The notes: generated by a model not told the origin, from the letters alone. A stretch of 16,809 nucleotides of DNA from VFJL01 sp043752345 (GCA_043752345.1 JAYUYT010000023.1:1-16809); one strand, 5' to 3'. Shown: positions 1 through 7,651, counted from the first letter of the stretch. Made by a program: numbers and translations.

Positions 1-653
1 TTAAGATTGACCAGCGCGCCGCCGGAATTGCCCGGATTGATGGATGCATCGGTCTGGATGAAATCCTCGTAACCTTCGATATCCAGACCGCTCCTGCCAA
101 GCGCGCTGACGATGCCGGAGGTGACAGTCTGACCCAGGCCGAACGGGTTGCCGATGGCGACGACAAAATCGCCGACGTTGAGCATGTCTGAATCGCCGAG
201 GCGCAGCGCCTGCAAATTCTTGGCTTCAATTTTCAGCAGCGCAATGTCGGTACCGGGGTCCATGCCCACCAGTTTTGCCTGAAACTGACGCCGGTCCTTG
301 AGTGTGACGATAACCTGCAGGGCATCCTTGATGACATGATGGTTGGTGAGAACATAGCCTCTGACTGCATCCACGATCACACCCGATCCGGCGCTACGCT
401 CCTGCCGCGCGGCTTGGTCGGGTATGTTGAAAAAGCGGCGGAAGAACGGGTCGCGAAACAGCGGATTGTCTTCGATGGCAGAACGCGTCAGCACCGAGAT
501 GTTCACCACCGCCGGCGTGACATCTTGCAGCAGCGGGGCCAATGAAGGGACGCCACCCTTGCCATCGCTAAGCGGCAGAATTCCTGCGTCGGCAGGCAGC
601 GCCAGTGTCAGCCAGACGACAAGAGCGGCGAGGAGGTTGAGTGACTTCGTCAT
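1..653 (-). CDS. degQ: DegQ-type periplasmic serine protease, N-terminal fragment
   Basis: This gene runs off the left edge; 217 codons are visible from the ATG at 653. DegQ/DegP proteases are periplasmic quality-control enzymes that degrade misfolded envelope proteins. Residues 1-23 look like a Sec signal peptide (hydrophobic stretch ending in Ala-Asp-Ala). A trypsin-like fold follows with the full catalytic triad: His106 in TNHHV, Asp136 in TDIALL and Ser210 in GNSGG. Family blocks VGDFVVAIGNPFGLGQT and FIQTDASINPGNSGG are intact. The short loop before the protease core and the SLAPLL motif near residues 37-42 fit DegQ better than DegP. The PDZ domains would lie outside the window. It starts 41 bp after ttcA on the same strand, so the two may be cotranscribed. 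No strong ribosome-binding site precedes the ATG. The family is certain; the DegQ label is an inference from similarity. Confidence 0.9.
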   Translation of the reverse strand, partial: MTKSLNLLAALVVWLTLALPADAGILPLSDGKGGVPSLAPLLQDVTPAVVNISVLTRSAIEDNPLFRDPFFRRFFNIPDQAARQERSAGSGVIVDAVRGYVLTNHHVIKDALQVIVTLKDRRQFQAKLVGMDPGTDIALLKIEAKNLQALRLGDSDMLNVGDFVVAIGNPFGLGQTVTSGIVSALGRSGLDIEGYEDFIQTDASINPGNSGGALVNL

Positions 654-694
654 GGAAATGTCTGGGTAAATTTCATCGCGAGCGAACTTGACGG

Positions 695-1588
695 TTACAG
701 GTTCAGGCTGTTGCGCAGGTTCACGATCTCCGCTGCCTCGGGCGCGAATGTCTCCTGGTCGAACGCCGTGTCGCCGTCGGCAATAGGTTCACCCCCTGCT
801 TTAAGACCGCGAAAATTGTACAGTGCGGGATCGGCCAGGTGCGAAGGTTGCACATTCTGCAGCGCGGTAAACATGGTTTCCAGTCTGCCGGGGAATTTCC
901 GCTCCCATTGCTGCAGCATTTCCTTTACTGCCTGGCGCTGCAGATTTTTCTGTGCGCCGCACAGGTTGCAGGGGATGATAGGAAAGCCCTCCGCCTCGGC
1001 GTAAGCGGCCAGATCTTTTTCCTTGCAGTAGGCGAGCGGGCGTATCACGATATGCCGGCCATCGTCACTTACCAGCTTAGGTGGCATGGTTTTAAGCTTG
1101 CCGCCGTAGAACAGGTTGAGAAACAGGGTTTCGAGTATGTCATCGCGGTGGTGCCCCAGCGCGATCTTGGTTGCACCCAGTTCGCTGGCGACGCGATACA
1201 GCACTCCCCGGCGCAGGCGGGAGCAGAGGCTGCAAGTTGTCTTGCCTTCTGCGATGACGCGCTTCACCACGCTGTAGGTATCCTGCTCGACGATGCGAAA
1301 CGGCATGCCGATGCCGGCGAGATACTCCGGTAGCACATGCGCGGGGAAGCCGGGCTGTTTCTGGTCCAGATTCACTGCGATCAACTCGAACTGCAGCGGC
1401 GCATGGGCCTGCAGATTGCGCAGGATATCGAGCAGTGCATAGCTGTCTTTGCCACCGGACAGGCACACCATTACCCGGTCACCCGCCTCGATCATGTTGA
1501 AATCGGCAATCGCCGAGCCGACCAGACGCCTCAACCGCTTATGCAGTTTGTTGGTGTTGTATTGTTCCTTCCTGGACACGACTTCCAT
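695..1588 (-). CDS. ttcA: tRNA 2-thiocytidine(32) synthetase TtcA
   Basis: TtcA is a cytoplasmic Fe-S enzyme that uses ATP to adenylate C32 of certain tRNAs and replaces its oxygen with sulfur. The 297-residue protein shows the PP-loop ATP-binding motif SGGKDS at residues 44-49. It also has two Cys-x-x-Cys pairs, Cys119/Cys122 (CSLC) and Cys207/Cys210 (CNLC), which in characterised TtcA supply the cluster ligands and active-site cysteines. GHHRDDILET (about 145-154) is another family block. The open frame extends upstream to a TTG at 1612, but the ATG at 1588 has a GAGGA ribosome-binding site at 1593-1597, and translation from it gives the usual family N-terminus leading into NKLHKRLRR. A degQ-type gene follows 41 bp downstream. 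Nothing appears truncated or odd. Sulfate uptake genes lie divergently upstream; a functional link is possible but may be chance. Confidence 0.95.
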   Translation of the reverse strand: MEVVSRKEQYNTNKLHKRLRRLVGSAIADFNMIEAGDRVMVCLSGGKDSYALLDILRNLQAHAPLQFELIAVNLDQKQPGFPAHVLPEYLAGIGMPFRIVEQDTYSVVKRVIAEGKTTCSLCSRLRRGVLYRVASELGATKIALGHHRDDILETLFLNLFYGGKLKTMPPKLVSDDGRHIVIRPLAYCKEKDLAAYAEAEGFPIIPCNLCGAQKNLQRQAVKEMLQQWERKFPGRLETMFTALQNVQPSHLADPALYNFRGLKAGGEPIADGDTAFDQETFAPEAAEIVNLRNSLNL

Positions 1589-1592
1589 TTGA

Positions 1593-1597
1593 TCCTC
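1593..1597 (-). promoter_or_regulatory. Ribosome-binding site that sets the ttcA start
   Basis: On the minus strand GAGGA lies four bases before the ATG at 1588. This favours that start over the in-frame TTG at 1612, which has no such site. Confidence 0.6.
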
Positions 1598-1938
1598 GTT
1601 ATCTAAATCCAAAAATACCGGCTGCCGGACGAGTTGCAGAGAAACCGAAATATCTTCGCTAATCAGCCAATACTTGACTGAGATTTATGCGCATTTTCCC
1701 AGATTGCAAGTGGCTTGCACAGCACGGACTCCCACCAAGCCGCTTACTGGTCGAACGCATTGAGCGTAAATACATCCAGGAATCAATTCATATATACATA
1801 AAAGGAATAATCAAATGAAATGATAGTATTTAAAATTATATGACCTGTCTGGTAATCTCGCGCCCATCGGTTTTTATCACGCTGTCAGGTGAAGTAAAGG
1901 GTTGCCACTACAAATCCGGAATGCCGGAGGAACCATTC

Positions 1939-1943
1939 AGGAG
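1939..1943 (+). promoter_or_regulatory. Ribosome-binding site that sets the porin GTG start
   Basis: AGGAG lies six bases before the GTG at 1950. The longer frame from a TTG at 1902 has no such site and would put a polar 16-residue stretch in front of the signal peptide. Confidence 0.65.
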
Positions 1944-1949
1944 AAAGCG

Positions 1950-3665
1950 GTGAAATATTATTGGCACATCGTGTTTACATATGCGGTAAGCATACTGCCT
2001 ATCGGTTCGATCCAGGCACATGTGGACAGTGGACAATCCGGAAAAGCTCAGACTGTCCGACAAGGGGTACAGCAGCTGGCCCAGGCTGGAGTAGCGGGTG
2101 TGAATAAAGGGTTGGTCAAGCCAGTGAATGACAATTTCAAATGGGCGATCAAGCCAGGGGATCAACCTGTTGTCCCACCTGCTCCCAGCCCGCATCCGTA
2201 TGCGGATCGCGAGTACGACTGGTGGGAGCAGTCTGCTACCAAGGCGGCGGTAGCCCAGAAACCCGCGAGCTACCACCGGCGTGCCGACAGCTATGCTACC
2301 AATCCCGATACCGATCCGCCCAGATATGTGCGCAAGTTGAGCGAAATCGGTGGCGAGGCATTCAAGGATGTCACCTGGCTGGAAATTGGTTTGGAGCATC
2401 GCACCCGTTACGAAATGCGTCACGATGACATACGGCGTGTTGAAGGTGGATTCGATAACCCCTTCTTTCTGCGTAACCGTGCATATTTGGGGATAAAAGA
2501 AATTCTCGATCCGTTCCGTTTCGCGGTCGAGTTTCAAGATTCACGGGTGTACAACAATAGATTTGCGACTACCGATCAGGAAAATAATCCCTACGACCTG
2601 ATTCAGGGATACGGCGAATTATATTTCAAGCGCGCACTGGGTGCAGATGACCGCGGACAAAACCGGCCGCTCAGACTGCGCGTGGGCCGTATGGCCTACG
2701 AAACGCTGGATCGACGTTTTATTGCGCGCAACGAATGGCGTAATACTACCAATTCCTTTGAAGGCTTTCGCCTGAATCTGGGCCAGCAAAACAACCCTTG
2801 GGAAATCGATCTGTTTGGTATGCAGCCGGTCAAACGTCTGCAAACTGAATTTGATAGGCGCAACGATCATCTGTGGTTTTTTGGTGCGATCGGCCATTGG
2901 CGCAAGTGGTCCGACATCGTCACGCTGCAACCGTATTACATGGGGCAGAAGCAAACGGCTGACCCTAATGGCCATACGGCAACAAACCGGCTCGACCGGG
3001 AAATCCACATGTCAGGGGTGCGTGGCTACGGCAGGATAGCGAATACCGGCTTGGACTACGATCTCAATTTTAGTTATCAGTTCGGTACTCATGGCACCCA
3101 GCGGCATGACGCTTATGGTTATACCACCGAAGTAGGGCGGAACTTTAATTACGCCTGGAAACCGCGGCTGAGTGCTTTTTATGGTTACGCCAGCGGCGAC
3201 CGTGATCCCAATGACAACGTGAATAACCGTTTTGACCGTTTTTTTGGTTTTGCGCGGCCTTGGTCAGCGGATCATTATGTTATTTATGAGAACATCAAGG
3301 CTCCCAAAATCAAATTTGACCTTCAGCCGACCCAGAAATTCGGGATAGAAGCCGGCTACAGCTGGTTCTGGCTGGCCAGTAGTACAGACCGTCTTTTCGA
3401 CACTTTTGACGGCAACATCAGTGTCGTCAGGGATCCCGGATTCAATCGGGACAGTACCGGGAGGAGCGGCGACTGGGTCGGGGGGGCGTTTGAAGGGCGC
3501 TTACGCTATCAACTCACGCCACGAGTTAACACCGTGGTGGGTTATACCCATTTCACCGCTGGCGATTTTGTAAAAAACCGAATAGCGGCACAGCCGGATC
3601 ATATTGCACAGCGCTCAGGCAATACCGATTTTCTCTATGTTGAAGTATTAATCAGTGCCTTTTAA
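1950..3665 (+). CDS. Alginate-export-family outer-membrane beta-barrel (putative sulfur-anion porin)
   Basis: The 571-residue product starts at GTG 1950, set by an AGGAG site at 1939-1943. Residues 1-23 form a signal peptide (hydrophobic core about 7-20, ending IQA). Residues 24-140 are a polar, Pro-rich segment with no barrel character. From about 141 the protein shows alternating aromatic and polar beta strands, including LEIGLEHRTRYE, FFLRNRAYLGI, FRFAVEFQDSR and LRLRVGRMAYE, which I recognise as the Alginate_exp (AlgE-like) barrel family. It ends in Phe, the usual signal for the BAM insertion machinery. The strands carry many Arg residues, suiting an anion channel. AlgE exports alginate, but no alginate synthesis genes are present; sbp begins 49 bp downstream with no terminator between, so a role in sulfate or organosulfur entry is inferred. 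Family assignment is fairly sure; substrate is unknown. Confidence 0.8.
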   Translation: MKYYWHIVFTYAVSILPIGSIQAHVDSGQSGKAQTVRQGVQQLAQAGVAGVNKGLVKPVNDNFKWAIKPGDQPVVPPAPSPHPYADREYDWWEQSATKAAVAQKPASYHRRADSYATNPDTDPPRYVRKLSEIGGEAFKDVTWLEIGLEHRTRYEMRHDDIRRVEGGFDNPFFLRNRAYLGIKEILDPFRFAVEFQDSRVYNNRFATTDQENNPYDLIQGYGELYFKRALGADDRGQNRPLRLRVGRMAYETLDRRFIARNEWRNTTNSFEGFRLNLGQQNNPWEIDLFGMQPVKRLQTEFDRRNDHLWFFGAIGHWRKWSDIVTLQPYYMGQKQTADPNGHTATNRLDREIHMSGVRGYGRIANTGLDYDLNFSYQFGTHGTQRHDAYGYTTEVGRNFNYAWKPRLSAFYGYASGDRDPNDNVNNRFDRFFGFARPWSADHYVIYENIKAPKIKFDLQPTQKFGIEAGYSWFWLASSTDRLFDTFDGNISVVRDPGFNRDSTGRSGDWVGGAFEGRLRYQLTPRVNTVVGYTHFTAGDFVKNRIAAQPDHIAQRSGNTDFLYVEVLISAF

Positions 3666-3714
3666 ACGATCTCGCATATCTTCACTTAATCATCTTTGTC
3701 AGAGGAAAAAAATC

Positions 3715-4710
3715 ATGAACATCAAAACATGGCTGCCAACAGTTCTGCTGGCGAGTTTGTTAATTAGCGGCAACGCGGTTGCGGACAGGGCGTTACTCAA
3801 TGTTTCCTATGATCCGACACGCGAGCTGTATCAGGAATTTAATGCTTCATTCATAAAGCAGTGGCAGGCGAAGACCGGAGAGAAGGTTGCCGTTAGGCAA
3901 TCCCACGGTGGTTCCGGCAAGCAGGCGCGCTCCGTGATCGACGGTCTTGAAGCGGATGTGGTGACCCTGGCGCTGGCCAACGACATCCACGCCATCGCGG
4001 AAAAGGCCAAACTGCTGCCGGAAGACTGGCAGAAGAAATTTGCACGCAACAGCACGCCCTACACCTCGACCATCATTTTCCTGGTGCGTAAAGGCAACCC
4101 CAAAGGCATCAAGGACTGGAATGATCTGGCCCGCCCCGGTATAGCGGTGATCACGCCCAACCCGAAAACCTCCGGCGGCGCGCAGTGGAATTATCTAGCG
4201 GCATGGGAATTCGGCAAGCGTAACTTTGGTGAGGCCAGAGCAAAAGAATTTGTCGCCGATATCTACAAGAATGTGCCGGTACTCGATTCCGGCGCACGCG
4301 GGTCAACCACGACTTTCGTCGAGCGCGGTGTCGGTGACGTCCTCATTTCCTGGGAGAATGAAGCGTTTCTGGCGATCAAGGAGTACGGTTCCAGTAAGTT
4401 TGAGATCGTAATACCCTCACTCAGCATCCTTGCGGAACCACCGGTTGCGATAGTGGACAAGGTAGTGGACAAGAAAGGTACGCGCGATCTTGCCGAAGCC
4501 TATCTGCAGTATCTCTATTCGGAGGAGGGCCAGGAGATCGCCGCGAAGAATTTCTACCGACCGACCAATCAGAAAGTCGCGGCAAAATATGCCAAGCAGT
4601 TTCCGGCAATCACACTGTTTAGGATTGATGAGGCGTTCGGCGGCTGGAAGAGCGCGCACAAGTCCCATTTTGCCGATGGCGGCACGTTCGATCAGATCTA
4701 TCAGAAGTGA
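3715..4710 (+). CDS. sbp: Periplasmic sulfate-binding protein Sbp
   Basis: Sbp captures sulfate in the periplasm and delivers it to the CysTWA importer. The 331-residue protein has a signal peptide (residues 1-23, ending AVA) followed by the conserved mature start LLNVSYDPTRELY. Family signatures are RQSHGGSGKQ (61-70), the ITPNPKTSGGAQWNYLAAW region (146-164), LDSGARGSTTTFVERG (190-205) and DVLISWENEA (208-217), all closely resembling E. coli Sbp as I recall it, rather than thiosulfate-binding CysP. The ATG at 3715 is chosen because AGAGGA at 3701-3706 precedes it and it opens directly into the signal peptide; the frame itself runs upstream into the end of the porin gene. It follows the barrel gene by 49 bp and precedes cysT by 53 bp, consistent with one operon. 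Confidence 0.95.
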   Translation: MNIKTWLPTVLLASLLISGNAVADRALLNVSYDPTRELYQEFNASFIKQWQAKTGEKVAVRQSHGGSGKQARSVIDGLEADVVTLALANDIHAIAEKAKLLPEDWQKKFARNSTPYTSTIIFLVRKGNPKGIKDWNDLARPGIAVITPNPKTSGGAQWNYLAAWEFGKRNFGEARAKEFVADIYKNVPVLDSGARGSTTTFVERGVGDVLISWENEAFLAIKEYGSSKFEIVIPSLSILAEPPVAIVDKVVDKKGTRDLAEAYLQYLYSEEGQEIAAKNFYRPTNQKVAAKYAKQFPAITLFRIDEAFGGWKSAHKSHFADGGTFDQIYQK

Positions 4711-4713
4711 TCA

Positions 4714-4729
4714 CGCTGACCTGCCAGCG
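4714..4729 (+). other. Small stem-loop just after the sbp stop codon
   Basis: CGCTG and CAGCG form a five-pair GC-rich stem with a six-base loop, beginning three bases after the stop of sbp. There is no T-tract, so it is not a normal terminator. In some ABC operons a hairpin after the binding-protein gene stabilises that part of the mRNA so that more binding protein than permease is made; this could play that role, but the stem is short. Confidence 0.3.
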
Positions 4730-4763
4730 ACAAACCATAACCGGATTTAACAGGAGTGCATAA

Positions 4764-5597
4764 TTGAGTACATTTAAGCAACACAGCATCCTGCCGGGGT
4801 TCAATCTGGCGCTCGGATTCACGCTGCTTTATCTGAGCCTGATCGTGTTGATTCCGTTGTCGGCTGCGTTTATTCGCACTACCGAGCTTACCTGGCAAGA
4901 ATTCTGGTTTGCGGTGACGACGCCGCGCGTGCTGGCCTCGTACCGGCTGACGTTCGGCGCTGCGTTTGCGGCTGCACTGGTCAATGCGGTATTCGGGCTG
5001 CTGGTGGCGTGGGTGCTGGTACGGTATCGCTTCCCCGGCAAGAAGCTGATAGATGCGCTGGTAGACCTGCCGTTTGCGCTGCCAACTGCAGTGGCGGGCA
5101 TTGCCTTGACGGCGCTCTATGCTGGCAACGGCTGGATCGGCCAGTATCTCGAGCCGCTGGGCATCAAGGTGGCTTTCACGCCGATCGGGGTTTTTGTGGC
5201 GCTGACTTTTATCGGTTTGCCGTTCGTGGTGCGCACAGTGCAGCCGGTACTCGAAGACATCGAGTCGGAGTTGGAGGAAGCGGCCGCCATGCTGGGCGCG
5301 AACCGCTTGCAGACTTTCACGCGCATAATTTTTCCGACGATCTTCCCGGCATTGATGACCGGTTTTGCGCTTGCCTTTGCACGCGCGATTGGCGAGTACG
5401 GTTCGGTCATTTTCATCGCCGGCAACATGCCGATGGTTTCCGAGATTACCCCGCTGTTGATCATCACCAAGCTTGAGCAGTACGACTACGCAGGCGCCAC
5501 AGCACTGGCAGTCGTGATGCTGGTCATTTCCTTCATCTTGCTGCTGGTCATCAATCTGTTGCAATGGTGGGGCCGCCGCCGCAGTGCTTTGGCATGA
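4764..5597 (+). CDS. cysT: Sulfate ABC transporter permease CysT (CysU)
   Basis: This is one of the two inner-membrane subunits that form the sulfate channel. The 277-residue protein shows about six hydrophobic segments (roughly 14-36, 62-86, 100-122, 138-158, 193-220, 246-266). The cytoplasmic EAA loop (EEAAAMLGANRLQTF, residues 171-185), which docks on the CysA ATPase, is intact. DLPFALPTAVAG (101-112) is typical of CysT. It starts at TTG 4764, supported by CAGGAG at 4751-4756; no ATG lies close by in frame. The weak start codon could lower permease output relative to the binding protein. Ten bases separate its stop from the cysW start. Confidence 0.95.
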   Translation: MSTFKQHSILPGFNLALGFTLLYLSLIVLIPLSAAFIRTTELTWQEFWFAVTTPRVLASYRLTFGAAFAAALVNAVFGLLVAWVLVRYRFPGKKLIDALVDLPFALPTAVAGIALTALYAGNGWIGQYLEPLGIKVAFTPIGVFVALTFIGLPFVVRTVQPVLEDIESELEEAAAMLGANRLQTFTRIIFPTIFPALMTGFALAFARAIGEYGSVIFIAGNMPMVSEITPLLIITKLEQYDYAGATALAVVMLVISFILLLVINLLQWWGRRRSALA

Positions 5598-5607
5598 GGA
5601 AATTCAA

Positions 5608-6495
5608 ATGAACGCTACCACCCTTCCCACAGCTGCGCGCGTGCGGCGTACACGGGCCACTCAAGAGCCGGCCTGGGTACGCTGGGCCTTGATCGGGCTG
5701 GCGCTCGCGTTTCTGACACTGTTTCTTTTCGTGCCGCTGATCCTGGTGTTCTATGAGGCATTGAAGAAAGGGACTGATGTTTACTTCGCGGCCATTATCG
5801 AGCCGGATGCACTATCGGCAATTCGGCTTACCCTGACTGTTGCAGCAATTGCGGTGCCGCTCAATCTGGTATTCGGCGTAGCGGCTGCCTGGGCTATCGC
5901 CAAATTCGAATTCCGCGGCAAGAATCTGTTGATCACGCTGATTGATCTGCCGTTCTCGGTATCGCCGGTGGTCTCGGGCTTGATCTACGTGCTCATCTTC
6001 GGTTTGCAGGGCTGGCTGGGGCCATGGCTGGCGGAGCACGACATCAAGGTCATATTCGCGGTAACCGGTATTGTGCTGGCCACTGTTTTCGTGACCGTTC
6101 CGTTTATCGCGCGCGAGTTGATTCCGCTGATGCAGGCACAGGGTACCGAGGAGGAGGAGGCAGCCGTGGCGCTGGGTGCGAACGGCTGGCAGACTTTCTC
6201 CCGGGTGACGCTGCCGAACATCAAATGGGGTCTGCTGTATGGCACCATTTTGTGCAACGCACGCGCGATGGGCGAGTTCGGCGCGGTATCGGTGGTATCC
6301 GGCCATATCCGCGGCAGTACCAACACTTTGCCGCTGCACGTCGAGATCCTCTACAACGAGTATAATTTCGCGGCCGCATTCGCAGTAGCGTCTTTGCTGG
6401 CGTTGCTTGCCCTCGTGACGCTGGCACTGAAGACCATGGTCGAGTCCAGAATCACGCAACCCAAGGAGAATGCCAATGAGCATCGAAGTGCGTAA
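5608..6495 (+). CDS. cysW: Sulfate ABC transporter permease CysW
   Basis: CysW is the second channel subunit and pairs with CysT. The 295-residue protein has a cytoplasmic N-terminal tail rich in Arg (about 1-26), then about six membrane segments (roughly 27-49, 71-98, 106-130, 148-168, 206-232, 254-276). Its EAA loop (EEEAAVALGANGWQTF, 182-197) contacts CysA. DLPFSVSPVVSGLIYVL (113-129) and the GEFGAVSVVSGHIRG region (222-236) are CysW hallmarks. The ATG at 5608 follows GAGGA at 5596-5600, which overlaps the end of cysT; the longer frame from 5584 would run back into cysT. Its last 20 bases overlap the start of cysA. Confidence 0.95.
   Translation: MNATTLPTAARVRRTRATQEPAWVRWALIGLALAFLTLFLFVPLILVFYEALKKGTDVYFAAIIEPDALSAIRLTLTVAAIAVPLNLVFGVAAAWAIAKFEFRGKNLLITLIDLPFSVSPVVSGLIYVLIFGLQGWLGPWLAEHDIKVIFAVTGIVLATVFVTVPFIARELIPLMQAQGTEEEEAAVALGANGWQTFSRVTLPNIKWGLLYGTILCNARAMGEFGAVSVVSGHIRGSTNTLPLHVEILYNEYNFAAAFAVASLLALLALVTLALKTMVESRITQPKENANEHRSA
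6463..6468 (+). promoter_or_regulatory. Ribosome-binding site that sets the cysA start inside cysW
   Basis: AAGGAG lies seven bases before the ATG at 6476 but only one base before the in-frame ATG at 6470. The later ATG is therefore the likely start. Confidence 0.7.
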
Positions 6496-7549
6496 TCTGT
6501 CCAAGCAGTTCGGGACTTTCGCTGCGCTGCGTGACGTCAGCCTGGAAGTGCGCTCGGGTGAACTGCTCGCGCTGCTGGGCCCTTCGGGCTCCGGCAAAAC
6601 CACTCTGCTGCGCGTGATCGCGGGACTTGATGTGGCGGATGCCGGCCAGGTTCTGTTTCAAGGCGAAGATGCCACCGACCAGCATGTACGCGAGCGGCAA
6701 GTGGGTTTCGTATTCCAGCATTACGCGCTGTTCCGTAACATGACAATTTTCGAGAACGTCGCTTTTGGTTTGCGCGTGCGCCCGAAGGATGTACGTCCGC
6801 CTGATGCAGAAATACGTGAGCGCGTTCATGAACTGCTGAAACTGGTGCAGCTTGACTGGCTGGCAGAACGCTATCCACATCAACTTTCCGGTGGACAGCG
6901 TCAGCGCATCGCACTGGCGCGGGCGTTGGCGGTGGAGCCGAAGGTATTGTTGCTGGACGAGCCTTTTGGTGCGCTTGACGCCAAGGTGCGCAAGGAGCTG
7001 CGTTCCTGGCTGCGGCGACTGCATGACGACATGCACATCACCAGCGTGTTCGTCACCCATGACCAGGAAGAAGCGCTGGAGGTGGCGGACCGGGTGGTCG
7101 TCATGAATGAAGGCCGCATCGAACAGATCGGCACGCCGGACGAGGTCTATGAGAATCCGGCCAGCCCGTTCGTCTATGAGTTTCTCGGCAATGTAAACCT
7201 GTTTCATAGCCGGCTACACCGCGGGCGTGCCTGGATTGACGGCATCGAAGTCGACGCACCCGAGCATGCTGAAGCAGAAGAACTTGCAGCCGTCGCTTAC
7301 GTGCGACCCCACGATATCGAAGTCGACCGTGTCGCCCAGGGTGAGGCAGCGCTGGCGGCGCGCGTGACTCATGTTCTCTCGGTCGGCCCCATCGTGCGGC
7401 TGGAGTTGATCCGTGAAGACAGTGAAGACAAGAACCCGATCCAGGTCGAGATAAGTAAAGAGCGTTTTCGCGAATTGCAGTTGGTGCGAGGTGATCAGGT
7501 TTTCATCAAACCGCGTCGCTATGATCTGTTTCCGAATCAGATACATTAA
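6476..7549 (+). CDS. cysA: Sulfate ABC transporter ATP-binding subunit CysA
   Basis: CysA hydrolyses ATP on the cytoplasmic face to drive sulfate import through CysT/CysW. The 357-residue protein has every ATPase element: Walker A GPSGSGKTT (35-43), Q-loop Gln81, signature LSGGQ (137-141), Walker B VLLLDE (157-162), the D-loop ALD (166-168) and switch His195. Residues from about 235 form a regulatory C-terminal part of the kind seen in CysA/MalK relatives, including VRPHDIEV (277-284). The start at 6476 is set by AAGGAG at 6463-6468, and the gene overlaps cysW by 20 bases, which suggests coupled translation. It is the last gene of the operon; a weak terminator candidate follows. Confidence 0.96.
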   Translation: MSIEVRNLSKQFGTFAALRDVSLEVRSGELLALLGPSGSGKTTLLRVIAGLDVADAGQVLFQGEDATDQHVRERQVGFVFQHYALFRNMTIFENVAFGLRVRPKDVRPPDAEIRERVHELLKLVQLDWLAERYPHQLSGGQRQRIALARALAVEPKVLLLDEPFGALDAKVRKELRSWLRRLHDDMHITSVFVTHDQEEALEVADRVVVMNEGRIEQIGTPDEVYENPASPFVYEFLGNVNLFHSRLHRGRAWIDGIEVDAPEHAEAEELAAVAYVRPHDIEVDRVAQGEAALAARVTHVLSVGPIVRLELIREDSEDKNPIQVEISKERFRELQLVRGDQVFIKPRRYDLFPNQIH

Positions 7550-7589
7550 TCAGATCCCTTATCCGAATGTTTCGGGCTGATTTCGTTTT
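7548..7589 (+). terminator. Candidate terminator after cysA
   Basis: CCGAA/TTCGG (7563-7567 and 7571-7575) form a five-pair stem with a three-base loop, and AATCAG/CTGATT (7548-7553 and 7577-7582) could pair outside it. A T-rich run (7580-7589) follows. The two stems are separated by unpaired bases, so the structure is weaker than a classical terminator. Confidence 0.35.
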
Positions 7590-7651
7590 CCAGACCTGGT
7601 TGTTGATTCGCTGGCCGTTGACTCGCCGTCATCCCCGGCTTGCAGATTTTG

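Larger units (their letters stand above)
1589..1949. promoter_or_regulatory. Divergent intergenic region, likely control region of the porin-sulfate operon
   Basis: This 361-bp stretch separates ttcA (minus) from the outer-membrane barrel gene (plus) and is the longest gene-free part of the window. It must hold the promoters for both directions. About 1770-1845 is strikingly AT-rich compared with its surroundings and includes TTATAT-like and AATTAT-like hexamers near 1831-1842 that could act as a -10 element, but no good -35 partner is visible. An imperfect ATTC...GAAT dyad lies near 1787-1808. Sulfate operons are commonly activated by the LysR-type regulator CysB, whose sites are AT-rich and whose promoters often lack a good -35. 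CysB control here is inference, since I could not match a defined site. No open frame, tRNA or riboswitch that I recognise is present. Confidence 0.4.

Noticed and set aside
336..669. Small plus-strand open frames at the left edge
   Set aside because: They overlap the degQ-type protease gene, whose minus-strand translation carries the full catalytic triad.
1842..1890. ACCTG and CAGGT arms in the leader of the porin gene as a riboswitch or attenuator
   Set aside because: Only five bases pair across about 40 bases and no known riboswitch core is recognisable, so I did not call it.
1908..2537. 209-residue open frame antisense to the 5' part of the porin gene
   Set aside because: The porin strand has a signal peptide, a ribosome-binding site and family motifs; the antisense product has none of these.
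1950..3665. Alginate export as the function of the barrel
   Set aside because: The family name comes from AlgE, but no alginate polymerase, epimerase or acetylation genes are in the window, and the operon partners are for sulfate uptake.
4701..5564. 287-residue open frame antisense to cysT
   Set aside because: The predicted protein is rich in Gln, Arg and His with no fold or motif, as expected for the reverse complement of a membrane-protein gene. CysT on the other strand is unmistakable.
5812..6603. 263-residue open frame antisense to cysW and cysA
   Set aside because: It is a shadow of two certain genes with low-complexity Arg/Gln-rich translation.
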